A stretch of DNA of 64,000 nucleotides from Diphasiastrum complanatum (taxonomy: Eukaryota; Streptophyta; Lycopodiopsida; Lycopodiales; Lycopodiaceae). Within the stretch, counting starts at the first letter, position 1, and the number at the start of each line of letters is the position of its first letter. This document shows, one piece after another, positions 22,703 to 31,828 of the stretch. Location: the NCBI GenBank assembly GCA_029204225.1, contig CM055106.1:7163156-7227155 (forward strand), given 5' to 3'. A program made the position numbers and the translations under genes. The notes under the pieces were generated by a model. It was not told the DNA's origin. It ran no database searches and worked only from the letters and a program-made list of their open reading frames with translations.

Positions 22703-22825
22703 TCAAATGACATTCAGACACAAGAACTTTGAACAGTCAATCTCTAAGTCTAAAAAGAAAGTCGGCCTCAATATGCCAAATATGGAAATATAGCAAATAT
22801 GATCAAACTAGTTGAATCTTTCACA
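22703..22825 (-). repeat. LTR-F fragment (LTR start, minus strand)
   Basis: Matches the right end of the solo LTR at 43,634-44,175 up to GAATCTTTCACA. On the minus strand it starts TGTGAAAGATTCAAC right after a short purine run (TTGAGGAT) that follows a copia RNase H, so it is the head of that element's 3' LTR. Confidence 0.78.
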
Positions 22826-23095
22826 ATCCTCAATAATATATAAAAAAGCTTTTCTTGAATGAAGTAGTACTTGAATTTTACATGCTTAGTGCATAAATGA
22901 AACACATGATGTTTAGCTAGCTATATAGCACTCTAGCTATCACTCCTAATGCTGATGTCTTCTGGCATTCGCTGTAGCCATATTGCTTCTTGTCTTGCCA
23001 AACATAAAACTTTGTATTTTGCTTTTGTACTAGATAGAGCATATGTTTCCTACTTCTTACTTGACCAAGATAAATCACCACTACCAAAATGAAAA
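22826..23095 (-). pseudogene. Copia RNase H relic of the LTR-F family
   Basis: Minus-strand frames give S-T-K-A-K-Y-K-V-L (the Glu position reads Lys), Q-E-A-I-W-L-Q-R-M, a Ser-rich S-D-S-x-S-A-I block and K-H-V-K-F-K-Y-Y-F-I-Q-E-K-L. Stops and frameshifts show decay. It links the LTR-F repeats to the copia superfamily. Confidence 0.75.
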
Positions 23096-23119
23096 AGATA
23101 ACATGTGCAAGATCTCATC

Positions 23120-23468
23120 AGTGATCTTCTCTCTTCTCTATCTCATTTCATGCTTATACATTGTTCTCTTGGATTCTACTATCCATTGGTGCACTATACT
23201 TGTGATTGCATGCAATTTTATGTGTAGAATGGTCTATATTTGCTATTTTTGGATCCACACGTGTGAAATACAGTAGCTTGCTGGTTTTGTATGGAAAGCA
23301 ATAGTACTTTATCATTTCATTCAAGTTTGATCAAGTTCTATTAGTGTTTGCATCTCATTTTGTGTGTAGATGCTGATTTTTCTACATTGGTGAGATTGGT
23401 AGTGTATTTCTATTTCTAACCAAAGATCTTTCAAGTGGATTGGATCTTAATGATCTGAAATCCTTCAC
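23120..23468 (+). repeat. LTR-F fragment (LTR end, plus strand)
   Basis: Matches the reverse complement of 43,634-43,880, including CACACGTGTG at 23,256-23,265 and the end ATCCTTCAC. It abuts a copia C-terminal tail at 23,469 without a spacer and is inverted relative to the fragment at 22,703. Confidence 0.8.
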
Positions 23469-23555
23469 GATCAACTAGCTAATACCTTTACAAAAGCTTT
23501 AAGTTATAATAATTTTAAGTTCATAAAAAAGCTTAGTAGATATAGAATAAACTAG
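23469..23555 (+). pseudogene. Copia RNase H C-terminal tail
   Basis: Codons from GAT at 23,469 read D-Q-L-A-N-T-F-T-K-A-L-S-Y-N-N-F-K-F and end with TAG at 23,553-23,555. This is the (D/E)-x-L-A-D-x-F-T-K signature at the end of copia polyproteins. A polypurine tract (AAGGGAG) and an LTR start follow at 23,572. Confidence 0.82.
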
Positions 23556-23571
23556 GTAGGGCCTAAGGGAG

Positions 23572-23885
23572 TGTTGAATATAGAGTAAGCCGTCTTTATA
23601 TTATGATGGACATGCTTTGCCATATTGAGCAATTATTTTCATTCATGTATTCACGCTATTGTGACAACTAACACATTAGTGGCACCTAAGTTTAGAAAAT
23701 CGGGACAATTGTCTAGTAATGAGGACCGCCTTACCATGCAACGGTACCCCTGAAAAATATGAGTCCTCTGTATGTAATCTTTTTTAGTTACTTGTGAATA
23801 TAGTCTTTGGGAGTTGCTTGGTGTGAGTGTGCTTCTTTCCTTCAGCTCTCCATGGCTTATGGTGATTGATAGCTTGTTTTGATTC
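23572..23885 (+). repeat. Copia 3' LTR (partial)
   Basis: Starts TGTTGAATATAG after the polypurine tract of the tail at 23,469-23,555. It contains CATGCAACGGTACCCC, shared in inverted form with the LTR at 26,342-26,688, so the two LTRs are related. The right end is lost near 23,885, where gypsy RT begins. Confidence 0.65.
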
Positions 23886-24547
23886 ATAGCATAACTCCAC
23901 AATTGATCTTTGTCAAAAATACCATCACAAGCTTTTCCAAATATGGACTAAATAAATTTTTCATCATTTATTATAATATTGTAGGTGCATTCATTAATCT
24001 TAAAGGCAGCACTAGAAATTCATAATGACCAAAACATGTTCAAAATTCAATTTTCCAAATGTCATCTAGATGAATCCTAATCTAATGGTACCCAATTTTG
24101 AGATCCATCTCAGTGTAGTTTTTAGCTCTCCCTAAGCAATCTACTAGGTCATCCATCCAGGGTATTGAATTTTCAAAAAAAAATTAATCTCAATCCCTTG
24201 TGGTCCACACATATAAAGTCGTAGATCCTTCATGACTTTCAAAAAATAGAAGCAGCCCATGGCAACTTATTGGGTTGAATATGTCTCAGTTATTTTCTAT
24301 TTGATTATAAATCTCTATTTTCTCTTTTGAACTTAAATTGATAAAGTTAGTGATAGGTCGACTATATGGAATTAGCTCTATTATGTGGTCTACTCATGAT
24401 AAACCATGAGGTTATTCTAATGAGAAAAAAAATCTTGAAATTCACTTAGGGTTGCATTCTTTTCTATTTGCTCATTATCTAAATCCACAAGTTTAGAACT
24501 ATTTAGATGCAGTTCAACAAAATCCTCAATAGGCATTGCAAGCAAAG
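23886..24547 (-). pseudogene. Gypsy reverse transcriptase relic
   Basis: Minus-strand frames give W-M-D-D-L-V-D-C-L-G-R-A-K-N, E-M-D-L-K-I-G-Y-H, F-G-H-Y-E-F-L-V-L-P-L-R-L-M-N-A-P and P-Y-L-E-K-L-V-M-V-F-L, the B, C and D blocks of a chromovirus-type RT; the YXDD-equivalent is lost (T-K for D-D). It is similar in lineage to the relic at 44.5-47.2 kb rather than to Gypsy-1. The part from 24,350 to 24,547 is barely recognisable. Confidence 0.72.
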
Positions 24548-25097
24548 TGTTAAAATTTCACAATTCTAGCTTGACCAATTTTGGTCATATGTATTGTAAT
24601 TGGCAAGATGGCCATGTAAATAGATGCCACACATGCCAAATAGCATAGGATGCTTTATCCAAAAATAGCATTTTTTTCATTGTTTTGGGATCTCGAGATC
24701 TAGACCCTAATTAGAGTGGATCCAATGATCAATTAGGTTAGATGTCAAGGTTAGGTTATGAAGAGTTCAGAGGAGCCATAAAATGCTCAGATCCGACCTA
24801 CTAATTTATAAATATGTGATGGTTTCTCCATCAAATTATGAGTAAAAATTTGGCTTTCCATCTACCAATGTTGTTGGTGATCTATATGTTTGATATTTGC
24901 TATTTGTGTTGAGTCCTTTGCAATTGTGGGATTGATTTGCAAGTTCAAGTATTGTATTCTACTTGTGGAAATCCATACTTTCATATGTGTGAAGGATAAT
25001 GCATGAATTTGAGCCAAGCCATGGTGAAAAGTTAGGAAACACTAAAATGGTTGGTATTTTTGTTGTAGGATCTCAATTGGATCCATTCAAGGTGCTT
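24548..25097 (+). repeat. LTR-G (copia), plus strand, right-truncated
   Basis: Starts TGTTAAAATTTCAC and follows, in opposite orientation, the Copia-3 LTR at 61,168-61,859 until GGTGCTT (25,091-25,097). The CACACGTGTG of the other copy reads CATATGTGTG here (about 24,980), a CpG-decay pattern. Confidence 0.78.
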
Positions 25098-25204
25098 TTG
25101 ATGAAGAAAGATTTCAGAGAAAGTCACGAATTACACTCGCTCTGATACCACTGATGAAAAAAGATTTCAGAGAACGACGTGAATTGCACTCGCTCTGATA
25201 CCAC
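25098..25204 (-). promoter_or_regulatory. Duplicated copia primer-binding site
   Basis: On the minus strand TGGTATCAGAGC occurs twice, at 25,150-25,139 and 25,203-25,192, within an imperfect 53-bp tandem duplication that also holds a C-T-C-T-G-A-A-A-T-C-T leader segment. It belongs to a minus-strand copia element whose interior is cut off by LTR-G. Confidence 0.8.
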
Positions 25205-25624
25205 TAGACGAGAATTGAAATCCAGAACATCAAACACTCTGAATCCACTGTTGAGAATTGCCTGGATGGGAGTTCGATTTTGTCTGTCGATCTTCTACCT
25301 GCTATCACAGATCTACAATCCTCTAGAGCGTGGACAAGCACTGCTGACCTACTTTAGAATTCGTTTATACATTCAACAAGACGAAACCAATATGCGGAAT
25401 GAATGGTAAATCGCTGATTACGAACAGATAACATTCTAAAATCAAAGCATTCAATAGCATTCAAGATAAGAAAATCATCTACATAACATCATCTATATTA
25501 TCAGTGAGTTTCTTGCGTGACAAGTCCACCCAGTGCGTCGGCGTGAGAAAAATCTATGTCTCTCACGAATCATAAATCGTCTCGCTTACTAGCGAGATTC
25601 TGGACATCTATATGATGTTCAACA
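25205..25624 (-). repeat. Putative copia 5' LTR, minus strand
   Basis: Bounded on the minus strand by TGTTGAACATC (25,624) and by the primer site at 25,203. The 3' terminus reads TA rather than CA. Size 420 bp. No second copy lies in the window, so borders rest on terminal dinucleotides and the primer site only. Confidence 0.55.
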
Positions 25625-25631
25625 AATTCTC

Positions 25632-26340
25632 TCATTTTCCAATATGTTTATATAGATGGGGCTTCCTTCTAAGCTTATCAGGAATATGTGCGTAAGTTGC
25701 ACAGCCAAAAATCCGAACATGTGTCAGATTGGGGTTTCTACCCCACCATAGTTCATGTGGTGTCATGTGAGCAACATCTGATTTGCCTATCTTGTTCTGG
25801 ATGTAGGCAGCTGTAGCTACAGCTTCAGCCCATAGCACTCTTGGTGCTTTCGAATAAGCCATCATGCACCTTGCGGCTTCCATGAGTGTCATGTTCTTTT
25901 TCTCAACAACACCATTGTGTTGTGGTGTATAGGAGGCAGTTCTTCTGTGAAGGATTCCTTGATCATTGCAGAAGTCAGTGAAGTGGTTCGAGATGTATTC
26001 TCCACCACGATCAATCCTGATCTGCTTCACCTTGCTTCCTCTGCATCTTTCTGTCTAGTTCACGTATCTTGTGAACTTGTCGAGTGCTTCTGATTTGTTG
26101 TGAATGAAGTAGACTTTGGCAAACTTGTTGTAGTCGTCAATGAAGGTGATGTAATATTTTGAGCCTCCTCCTGAGATTACATGGAAAGGTCCACAGATGT
26201 CCGAATGTGCCAGCTCCAGAATCGTTGTTGTTCTGTAGGAGTCTCTGGTGAATGGAGTTCGGGACATATTCCCTGTATGCATGCATCATAGGTTGTCGAA
26301 TTGGTTACATTCGTGATGCTTACCCCTGTGATAGCTCCAT
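25632..26340 (-). pseudogene. Copia integrase relic
   Basis: Minus-strand frames 26,282-26,055 and 26,030-25,632 give L-E-L-A-H-S-D-I-C-G-P (first Asp), Y-I-T-F-I-D-D-Y, then R-I-D-R-G-G-E-Y (second Asp), N-G-V-V-E-K-K-N (Glu) and F-G-C-A-T-Y-A-H-I-P-D-K. One stop separates the two frames. The catalytic triad is intact. It lacks RT downstream, being cut by the putative LTR at 25,624. Confidence 0.88.
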
Positions 26341-26341
26341 G

Positions 26342-26688
26342 TGTCAAGGATCTTACTAGCAGTATAGTTAGCTAAATTGCAAGCTATCTAACATCAAACA
26401 AATAATCAGTAAAGAGAGATCACACATCAACCCAAGAGAATACTTCTGAAATGTATTTACAAAAGAGACTGAAAGGTACATATACACAGTCTAATTTTTG
26501 TGGGGTACCGTTGCATGGCAGTTCGGTTCCCGTTACGGGACGCGTGTTGCGTGTCCCAACTTACACTACGTGTACCGTCAAACTGGCACTCATGCATACT
26601 ACCACAAAAGCAGTAAAAAGCTCGAAATCACTGCTAAACACGGAAAGTCATGAACTGTGAGAGAAACTCGGGCTTACTTATTCTAACA
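26342..26688 (-). repeat. Copia 3' LTR, minus strand
   Basis: On the minus strand it starts TGTTAGAATAAG after a GGAAGAG purine run and ends near CTTGACA (26,342). 347 bp. It contains GGGTACCGTTGCATGG, shared with the LTR at 23,572. It is inserted in, or recombined with, the integrase relic at 26,340. Confidence 0.68.
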
Positions 26689-26695
26689 CTCTTCC

Positions 26696-27005
26696 TTAAG
26701 CCCTAGTTTATGTTTCTTACAAAGAGCTTTTCTCTAAAAAACTCAAACTTATTAGTACTTAAAGGTCTAGTGAATATATCAGCTAACTAATTTTCTATCT
26801 TACAATGCACTACGTCTATTTCATTAGATATTAACTTCTCATTAATGAAATGATACTTAATTTTTATATGCTTCGTGTGTGCATGAAATACAGGATTTTT
26901 AGCTAGTTGTATAGCACTCTGACTGTCACATCTGATCACAGTAGGCTTAATCTGTGGAATTCCAATGTCTTCTAACATTCTTCTTAGCCAAACTGCTTCC
27001 TGCGT
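26696..27005 (-). pseudogene. Copia RNase H relic
   Basis: Minus strand: Q-E-A-V-W-L-R-R-M-L-E-D-I-G-I-P, R-C-D-S-Q-S-A-I-Q-L-A-K-N (Asp), H-T-K-H-I-K-I-K-Y-H-F and, after one stop, L-A-D-I-F-T-R-P-L. It belongs to the 3' LTR immediately after it. The upstream border is near 27,005. Confidence 0.85.
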
Positions 27006-27009
27006 AGCT

Positions 27010-27817
27010 TAGCAACTGTGCTAACACAGAGAAAATAAAAAAGAAAGAAATAAAACTCCGTGGCATGTGTTTTGTAAGACCACGTATGAGTATCTATCAA
27101 TAAACTTCAGCCATGGCATGTGTTTTGCAAGTCCATGAGTAGAAGCTTAAATAATAATAAAAAAAGCTTAAACTTAGAATTAGGAAACTTAAGATTAGAA
27201 ATATTTTATCTTAAGTTTTCCTAAGTTAAGAAATTTGAAGTTCTAAATATTAAGTTAGAAGTTCTAGAAAGGCTAGAAACAGATTAGTCCCATAAGTTAG
27301 TAGATACTTATGGAAGATCCTCCTTGCCATAAAAAGAGAGGTATTTGCATTGTAAAGGACACTTTTGAGATTAAGCTATCTTGCTCTCTATTTTGGAGAA
27401 TTATCATTCTATTTCATTTGTGTTCCCTTTGGAAAGGTGCATAGCTTGAGGGAAGGTGCTCGGGCCTCCTCTTGCCTCTTTATCATCGGTTTTATTGTGG
27501 CATGTTCATTATTGCTTATTTGCTTAGTATATATCGCAATATCAGTTTATTACCCTTTGGGTGTTAATCTAGGATTTAGTCTAATCACCTTGCTAGTTGG
27601 GTAAGCCTTAGTAAGGTTTTGTATTTTGTCATCTCAGTTAATTTCATTTCTGTTTCGGGCACTAGTTGGGGTAAGCCTTAGTGCTTCATCATTGTTTTAT
27701 TTTCGTATTTCCGATGAAGCTTGTTGTAGAAACTTAAAAAATGGACAAATCTCTACATCCCTATACTACACCCGTAAGTAGATCTAGCCACCGCACGAAC
27801 TAGAAATACTTCCAACA
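27010..27817 (+). repeat. Probable gypsy 5' LTR (family H)
   Basis: Ends TTCCAACA directly before TTGGCGTCGTTGCCAC, a TGGCGCC-type gypsy primer site with one change. A TATA-like CATAAAAAGAGAGG (about 27,329-27,342) lies upstream. The left border is only estimated. It is a different family from Gypsy-1. Confidence 0.6.
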
Positions 27818-28096
27818 TTGGCGTCGTTGCCACTTTTTAAGTATTTTCTACCTAGCTTCTTCTCCTTTTTCTTTTTGTTTTTTTTACTTCTGTGTTGTAT
27901 GTTTTCTTGTGTGCTCGTCTCTATCTACCAACAAACATCACGCGTCGTCTCTCCAGGTCCTACACGAGCTGCGGAGCAACTTCTTCAACCGGGGGGACGC
28001 AACAAAAGAGCCAACTTGGGCATTTTCTTCAAAAGAAGTGACCCAAGTGACTTTTTTCACAACCAAAAAGGTATATCAGAACCGTGTGATAAGGGC
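27818..28096. other. Junction zone between family-H leader and Gypsy-1 gag
   Basis: The primer site of LTR-H lies at 27,818-27,833, followed by T-rich leader. From about 27,950 the minus strand may still be Gypsy-1 gag (S-F-E-E-N-A-Q-V-G-S-F), after an in-frame stop at 28,097. The exact breakpoint is not visible. Confidence 0.4.
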
Positions 28097-28369
28097 TCAT
28101 TTAACAACCACCCAATCTATACGCTCAGTTTCATCTTGGTTATAATACCAATCTTGTCTTGCGCCTATTAAGGCCATAGGAAATAGCTTAAGTTTATCTT
28201 GAGGATAAATCTCACCATAGACCTCACAAGATTCAACATAGATCTGAAGAAATCTAACTGGATCTGTTAATCCATTATATTTGAGTAGATCCAATCGGGG
28301 TGCTCTTCTAACAATAATTGGACTGACCTCCTGTGGAGCACCTCCAGGAGCAGCTCCAGGGGCAGCCAT
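28097..28369 (-). pseudogene. Gypsy-1 gag N-terminal fragment
   Basis: A 90-codon minus-strand frame starting MAAPGAAPGGAPQE. It continues with F-L-Q-I-Y-V-E-S-C-E-V-Y, D-K-L-K-L-F-P-M-A-L-I-G-A-R-Q-D-W-Y, the Retrotrans_gag pattern of gypsy capsids, including the conserved L-F-P and W-Y. A TGA at 28,097 stops it. It lies about 0.8 kb after the primer site, as expected for the first ORF. Confidence 0.82.
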
Positions 28370-29171
28370 CTTTACAAATTTAGATCAAATCGATAATGAG
28401 ATTGGATATAGATTTTTTTCAAAAAACTATCTCAGATTAGATGCTAGCTCTTTCCGAAATTCAATCAATCGATACTTCTCAAAAATGATAAATCTCTCAG
28501 AATCCAATTTAGAATATATCAGCTTTGATCCAAATTTTGACAGAGACTTGATCTGAAAAATCAAAAACTAAAAATAGGACTGGCGAAGGTTCTCTAGGCG
28601 AAGGTTGGCTCGGCGAAGGTTCAACAATGTTATTTTGGAAAAAAAAAAAAACTCTCTGAACATTTTTCTGGCAATTTCTTGGGAAATAACCTTCGCCAAC
28701 TTCTCAAATGGAAGATCTGACACATATAAAACTATCGAAAACCGGACGAAAGTTTCTGACACAATAAAATACCGTTTCTGTAATCTGGCGAGGGTAAAAA
28801 TCAAGATTTTTTGTGATCTGATCAAGAAGAATCTTCGTCGAATTCAAAAATAGTATTTTTCTATAAATAGAATGGTTCTGGCAAAGGATCATGACGCTTT
28901 TTGCCTCTTGACCAAATTTGACAGATTTGATCGATTTTTGTTATTTTCTCTGATATCTCAGATCCAAATAGATCTTAAGATTGGTAATCTGAATAACTTT
29001 TTCTGTTTAATAATCAGATTAGATTTCAAACAAGCAAATCCACTCAAATGAAGCAAAATCAATCCCAAACTAACCCTAAAATGCAGATTTAACACTATTC
29101 ATGCCACGACAAGATGCCTAATGCAAGCTAACCATCAACCAAACATGCTGCAAACTGAAAAATTGGCGTAG
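28370..29171 (-). other. Gypsy-1 untranslated leader
   Basis: About 800 bp between primer site and gag with no coding domain. It contains several GGCGAAGGTT-like motifs (28,580-28,625), also seen in the spacer upstream of ORF3 near 12.65-12.9 kb. Confidence 0.6.
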
Positions 29172-29194
29172 CTCCCCGGCAACGGCGCCAAAAT
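29172..29194 (-). promoter_or_regulatory. Gypsy-1 primer-binding site
   Basis: On the minus strand TTGGCGCCGTTGCCGGGG follows the LTR end CA after a 3-4 base spacer. This is a sequence typical of plant Ty3/gypsy elements. Confidence 0.9.
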
Positions 29195-29937
29195 TGTAGT
29201 GGGTTTCTTTCCTTGCCTAACCTGAATCCAAGATATAGTCAATCTAGCATCAAAGAGACGAAGTTAGTTGTCACGCGTAGGTTCGTTCCCATGAGAGCGA
29301 TAGTATAGTTCAGATTTCAACATGAATGGAGGATCCAACACTAACATCCATTAACACGAAGCATTAACACTACATCCATTAACCCTAAATCCACAACAAT
29401 GATAGAAACTTACTCTTCTCTCTCTCCCTTTCTCTCTCACAAAAAGCATAAGAAATAGCAATCCCAATAATGGTTAGATCCAACAATTAGCAAAATCCAA
29501 AGAAAGCATGAGAAATGGAGGAAAGAGAGGAAGAGCAAGGACATTCATCAATCCATTTCTAAAGAGAAGCAATCTGCTTTATTTAAATGAGAAAATGAAC
29601 ATCAGGAGCAACTCGAGTTGGTCCCTTTTTATAGTAGAGAGGAGGACCCTGGCCTCTGAATCCTATTGGTCCAGTCTTGCCTCTCTTTTTATTCAAATTT
29701 AAAAAAGTGTGGGAACCATCAAAATTGGAGGGAAACCCAGCTTTATTTACTAACTTGACATTTAGGCCCTGCGACATTAAAAGTCCTGCAAAAAGACCTA
29801 AAGTCCTTTATTAATTGTTAACTAATCAATCAAATAACTATGTGGTCATCGGGTTGGACTTACACACACAGGGTGCCAAATCCCTCCACTTATTAACTAG
29901 AGTTAGGGTTGCCTTGGGATCCGCAAACCCTCCAACA
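29195..29937 (-). repeat. Gypsy-1 5' LTR
   Basis: 743 bp, minus-strand start TGTTGGAGGG, end CCCACTACA. The minus-strand TATA box TATAAAAAGG (about 29,624-29,633) and AATAAA about 45-50 bp further support U3-R organisation. Confidence 0.94.
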
Positions 29938-30059
29938 GTACGTAAAGTTAGAAGACATGATTGCAGATCTACTCACAAAGCTGCTCGACAAACCACTCTT
30001 TGCAAGACAAAGAAAGACAAATGGATTAAATATGCAAAGTTGCAAGGTTCAAGAGGGAG
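29938..30059 (+). pseudogene. Copia-1 RNase H C-terminal tail
   Basis: After the right target copy GTACG, the Copia-1 frame resumes (V-K-L-E-D-M-I-A-D-L-L-T-K) in register with VQY at 9,261-9,268, giving the canonical end of a copia polyprotein. A purine run AAGAGGGAG leads into the LTR start at 30,060. Confidence 0.88.
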
Positions 30060-30282
30060 TGTCAGAAATTGTGAACTCCTGCAACTTTGTCGCGAAGGTG
30101 ACGAAGCGAAGGTCGAAGGTGTTACATACCCCGAAGGTTGAAAGGAAAGTATTCGAGATTCGACCCTGACGACCACGAAATGAAACGAAGAGACACGAAA
30201 CGAAAGAAAGCAATTCGAACCGCCAACTGGCAGCTCGATGAGCGTGGAGTCTTGTGCCTCACGCTCAGCTAAAAGAGTCAGG
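30060..30282 (+). repeat. Copia-1 3' LTR (truncated)
   Basis: Starts TGTCAGAAATTGTG directly after the polypurine tract. It is rich in CGAAG motifs. It is cut at about 30,283 by a Gypsy-1-type LTR fragment. No 5' partner is in the window. Confidence 0.7.
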
Positions 30283-30478
30283 GTTAATGGTTGTAGTGTT
30301 AATGTATGTAGTGTTAATGGATGTTAGAGTTAGATGTGGATCTTCCACACATGCTAAAATCTGAGATATGTTATCGCTCTCACGGGATCGAGAACCTCTG
30401 CATGACGACTACCTTCATCCCCTTGATGCTTGGATCTTGGATTGAGGATAGGATAGGAAATAATCCCAATACAAGACT
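30283..30478 (+). repeat. Diverged Gypsy-1-family LTR end fragment
   Basis: Reads GGGTTAATGG, then TAGTGTTAATGG, CTATCGCTCTCA-type and CTTGATGC blocks in the order found in the sense strand of the Gypsy-1 LTR, but with many changes. Only the last about 200 bp is present. Confidence 0.65.
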
Positions 30479-30830
30479 TCGATGTCGAATGACTTGTTTG
30501 TTGAAGAAGTCGAGGATGATCAGGCCTTCGATGTTCTTCATGATGCTTTGCCATTCAAATGTAGAATTAGACGAGAATGGATACCCTTTGATGTAGATTA
30601 GCCGAAAAGTTGATGAAGTCGACTTTCAAATAGTTTGGTTGATTGGATTCGATTTTGTGTAAAAATTGTAGGTTGTCGAGCTACTTGCAGAAACCCGTGT
30701 TTTTTGCCATGCATTATTCTGCACAAAGAATGAGAGTAGTTTTGCAAAAATAGTAAAATAAGAAACTTTGTCATTCTTGTAGGAAAAATCTAAAAAATAG
30801 AAATTGTGTTTACCAAGGAGACAACTGTGG
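30479..30830. other. Unassigned stretch
   Basis: No domain, LTR match or tandem structure recognised. Contains TCGAAG/TCGATG motifs near 30,470-30,640. Confidence 0.4.
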
Positions 30831-31828
30831 ACTTAATTTCCAACAATCACCATGTAAATCAGTCTCGCTTGATGTAACTACTAGAGCCCTCTTCCAAATC
30901 GGTCCAAATTGTGGGTCTTTCTCACAAAGACCCCTCAGGGATAGATAAAATATGTGCTGATCTCTGTGAAGGAAAGCTTGTTCACTTCACCAATTTGAAT
31001 AAGTGCATCTGTGAAGTTTTCACACGTGTGGGGACATCCCAAACAATGTGAATGATCTCCTAAAGTATGAGTGATTGCACATAGATTGAGCACCAAAAAG
31101 GTAGATTGATTCTAGCTTGGCAATTCTAAGGCAAGAGCACTAATTACATGCATGAAATATTCACCACACATCATACACATGTGAAGGCAACTTGAGATGA
31201 AAAAAACTAAGTAAAATTATGGCTTGCTCTCGGGTAGAGAGACAATACAAGTGTGGCTCCTCGGGTAGAGAGAGAGTGTGTGTGTGTCACAAAAAATCTA
31301 TGTGTAGAATCTCCAAATCTCTCCAAAAAACTCACGATGGAATCACTCTCAATCTCTCTCAAATAGTAGCTCGAGCCAGTCCACGTGAAATTTGATTGGA
31401 CCGCTTACAAATCTCCTCCTAATTTGATTGCTCTAGTGACATAAGGACCCCTTGAATATGATTGGACCAATTTCATGGAACTTACACTTTTGATTGGTCA
31501 CATGACTTCATGACAACACATATGAAAGTGTCACTAACCCTCTACCATCATGCCATGTGTAAGAACCCTAACCTACCTCGAGCTAGATCACGCACTAAAA
31601 TTGGCCTAATCACCTACTAACATGTGTGACTAACATGTGTGCATGGGATAGAAAAGTCAAAGTACCCTCCAAACTCAAGATTAAGGTCTATTGACTATTC
31701 GTACTCATCATAAATGAACCAAACAGATTATGAATACTCTCCCAAATGAATACCCTCCACACATGGGATATTTCACTATGTACATGATGTTGCAAAAAGA
31801 TCAAGCTAAATTTTGTCTATTTTTCACA
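30831..31828 (-). repeat. Gypsy-2 3' LTR
   Basis: On the minus strand it starts TGTGAAAAATAGAC right after a GAGGAGGAG polypurine tract. It contains CACACGTGTG at 31,021-31,030 and a short TG microsatellite near 31,270. The distal border is estimated. Confidence 0.6.
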
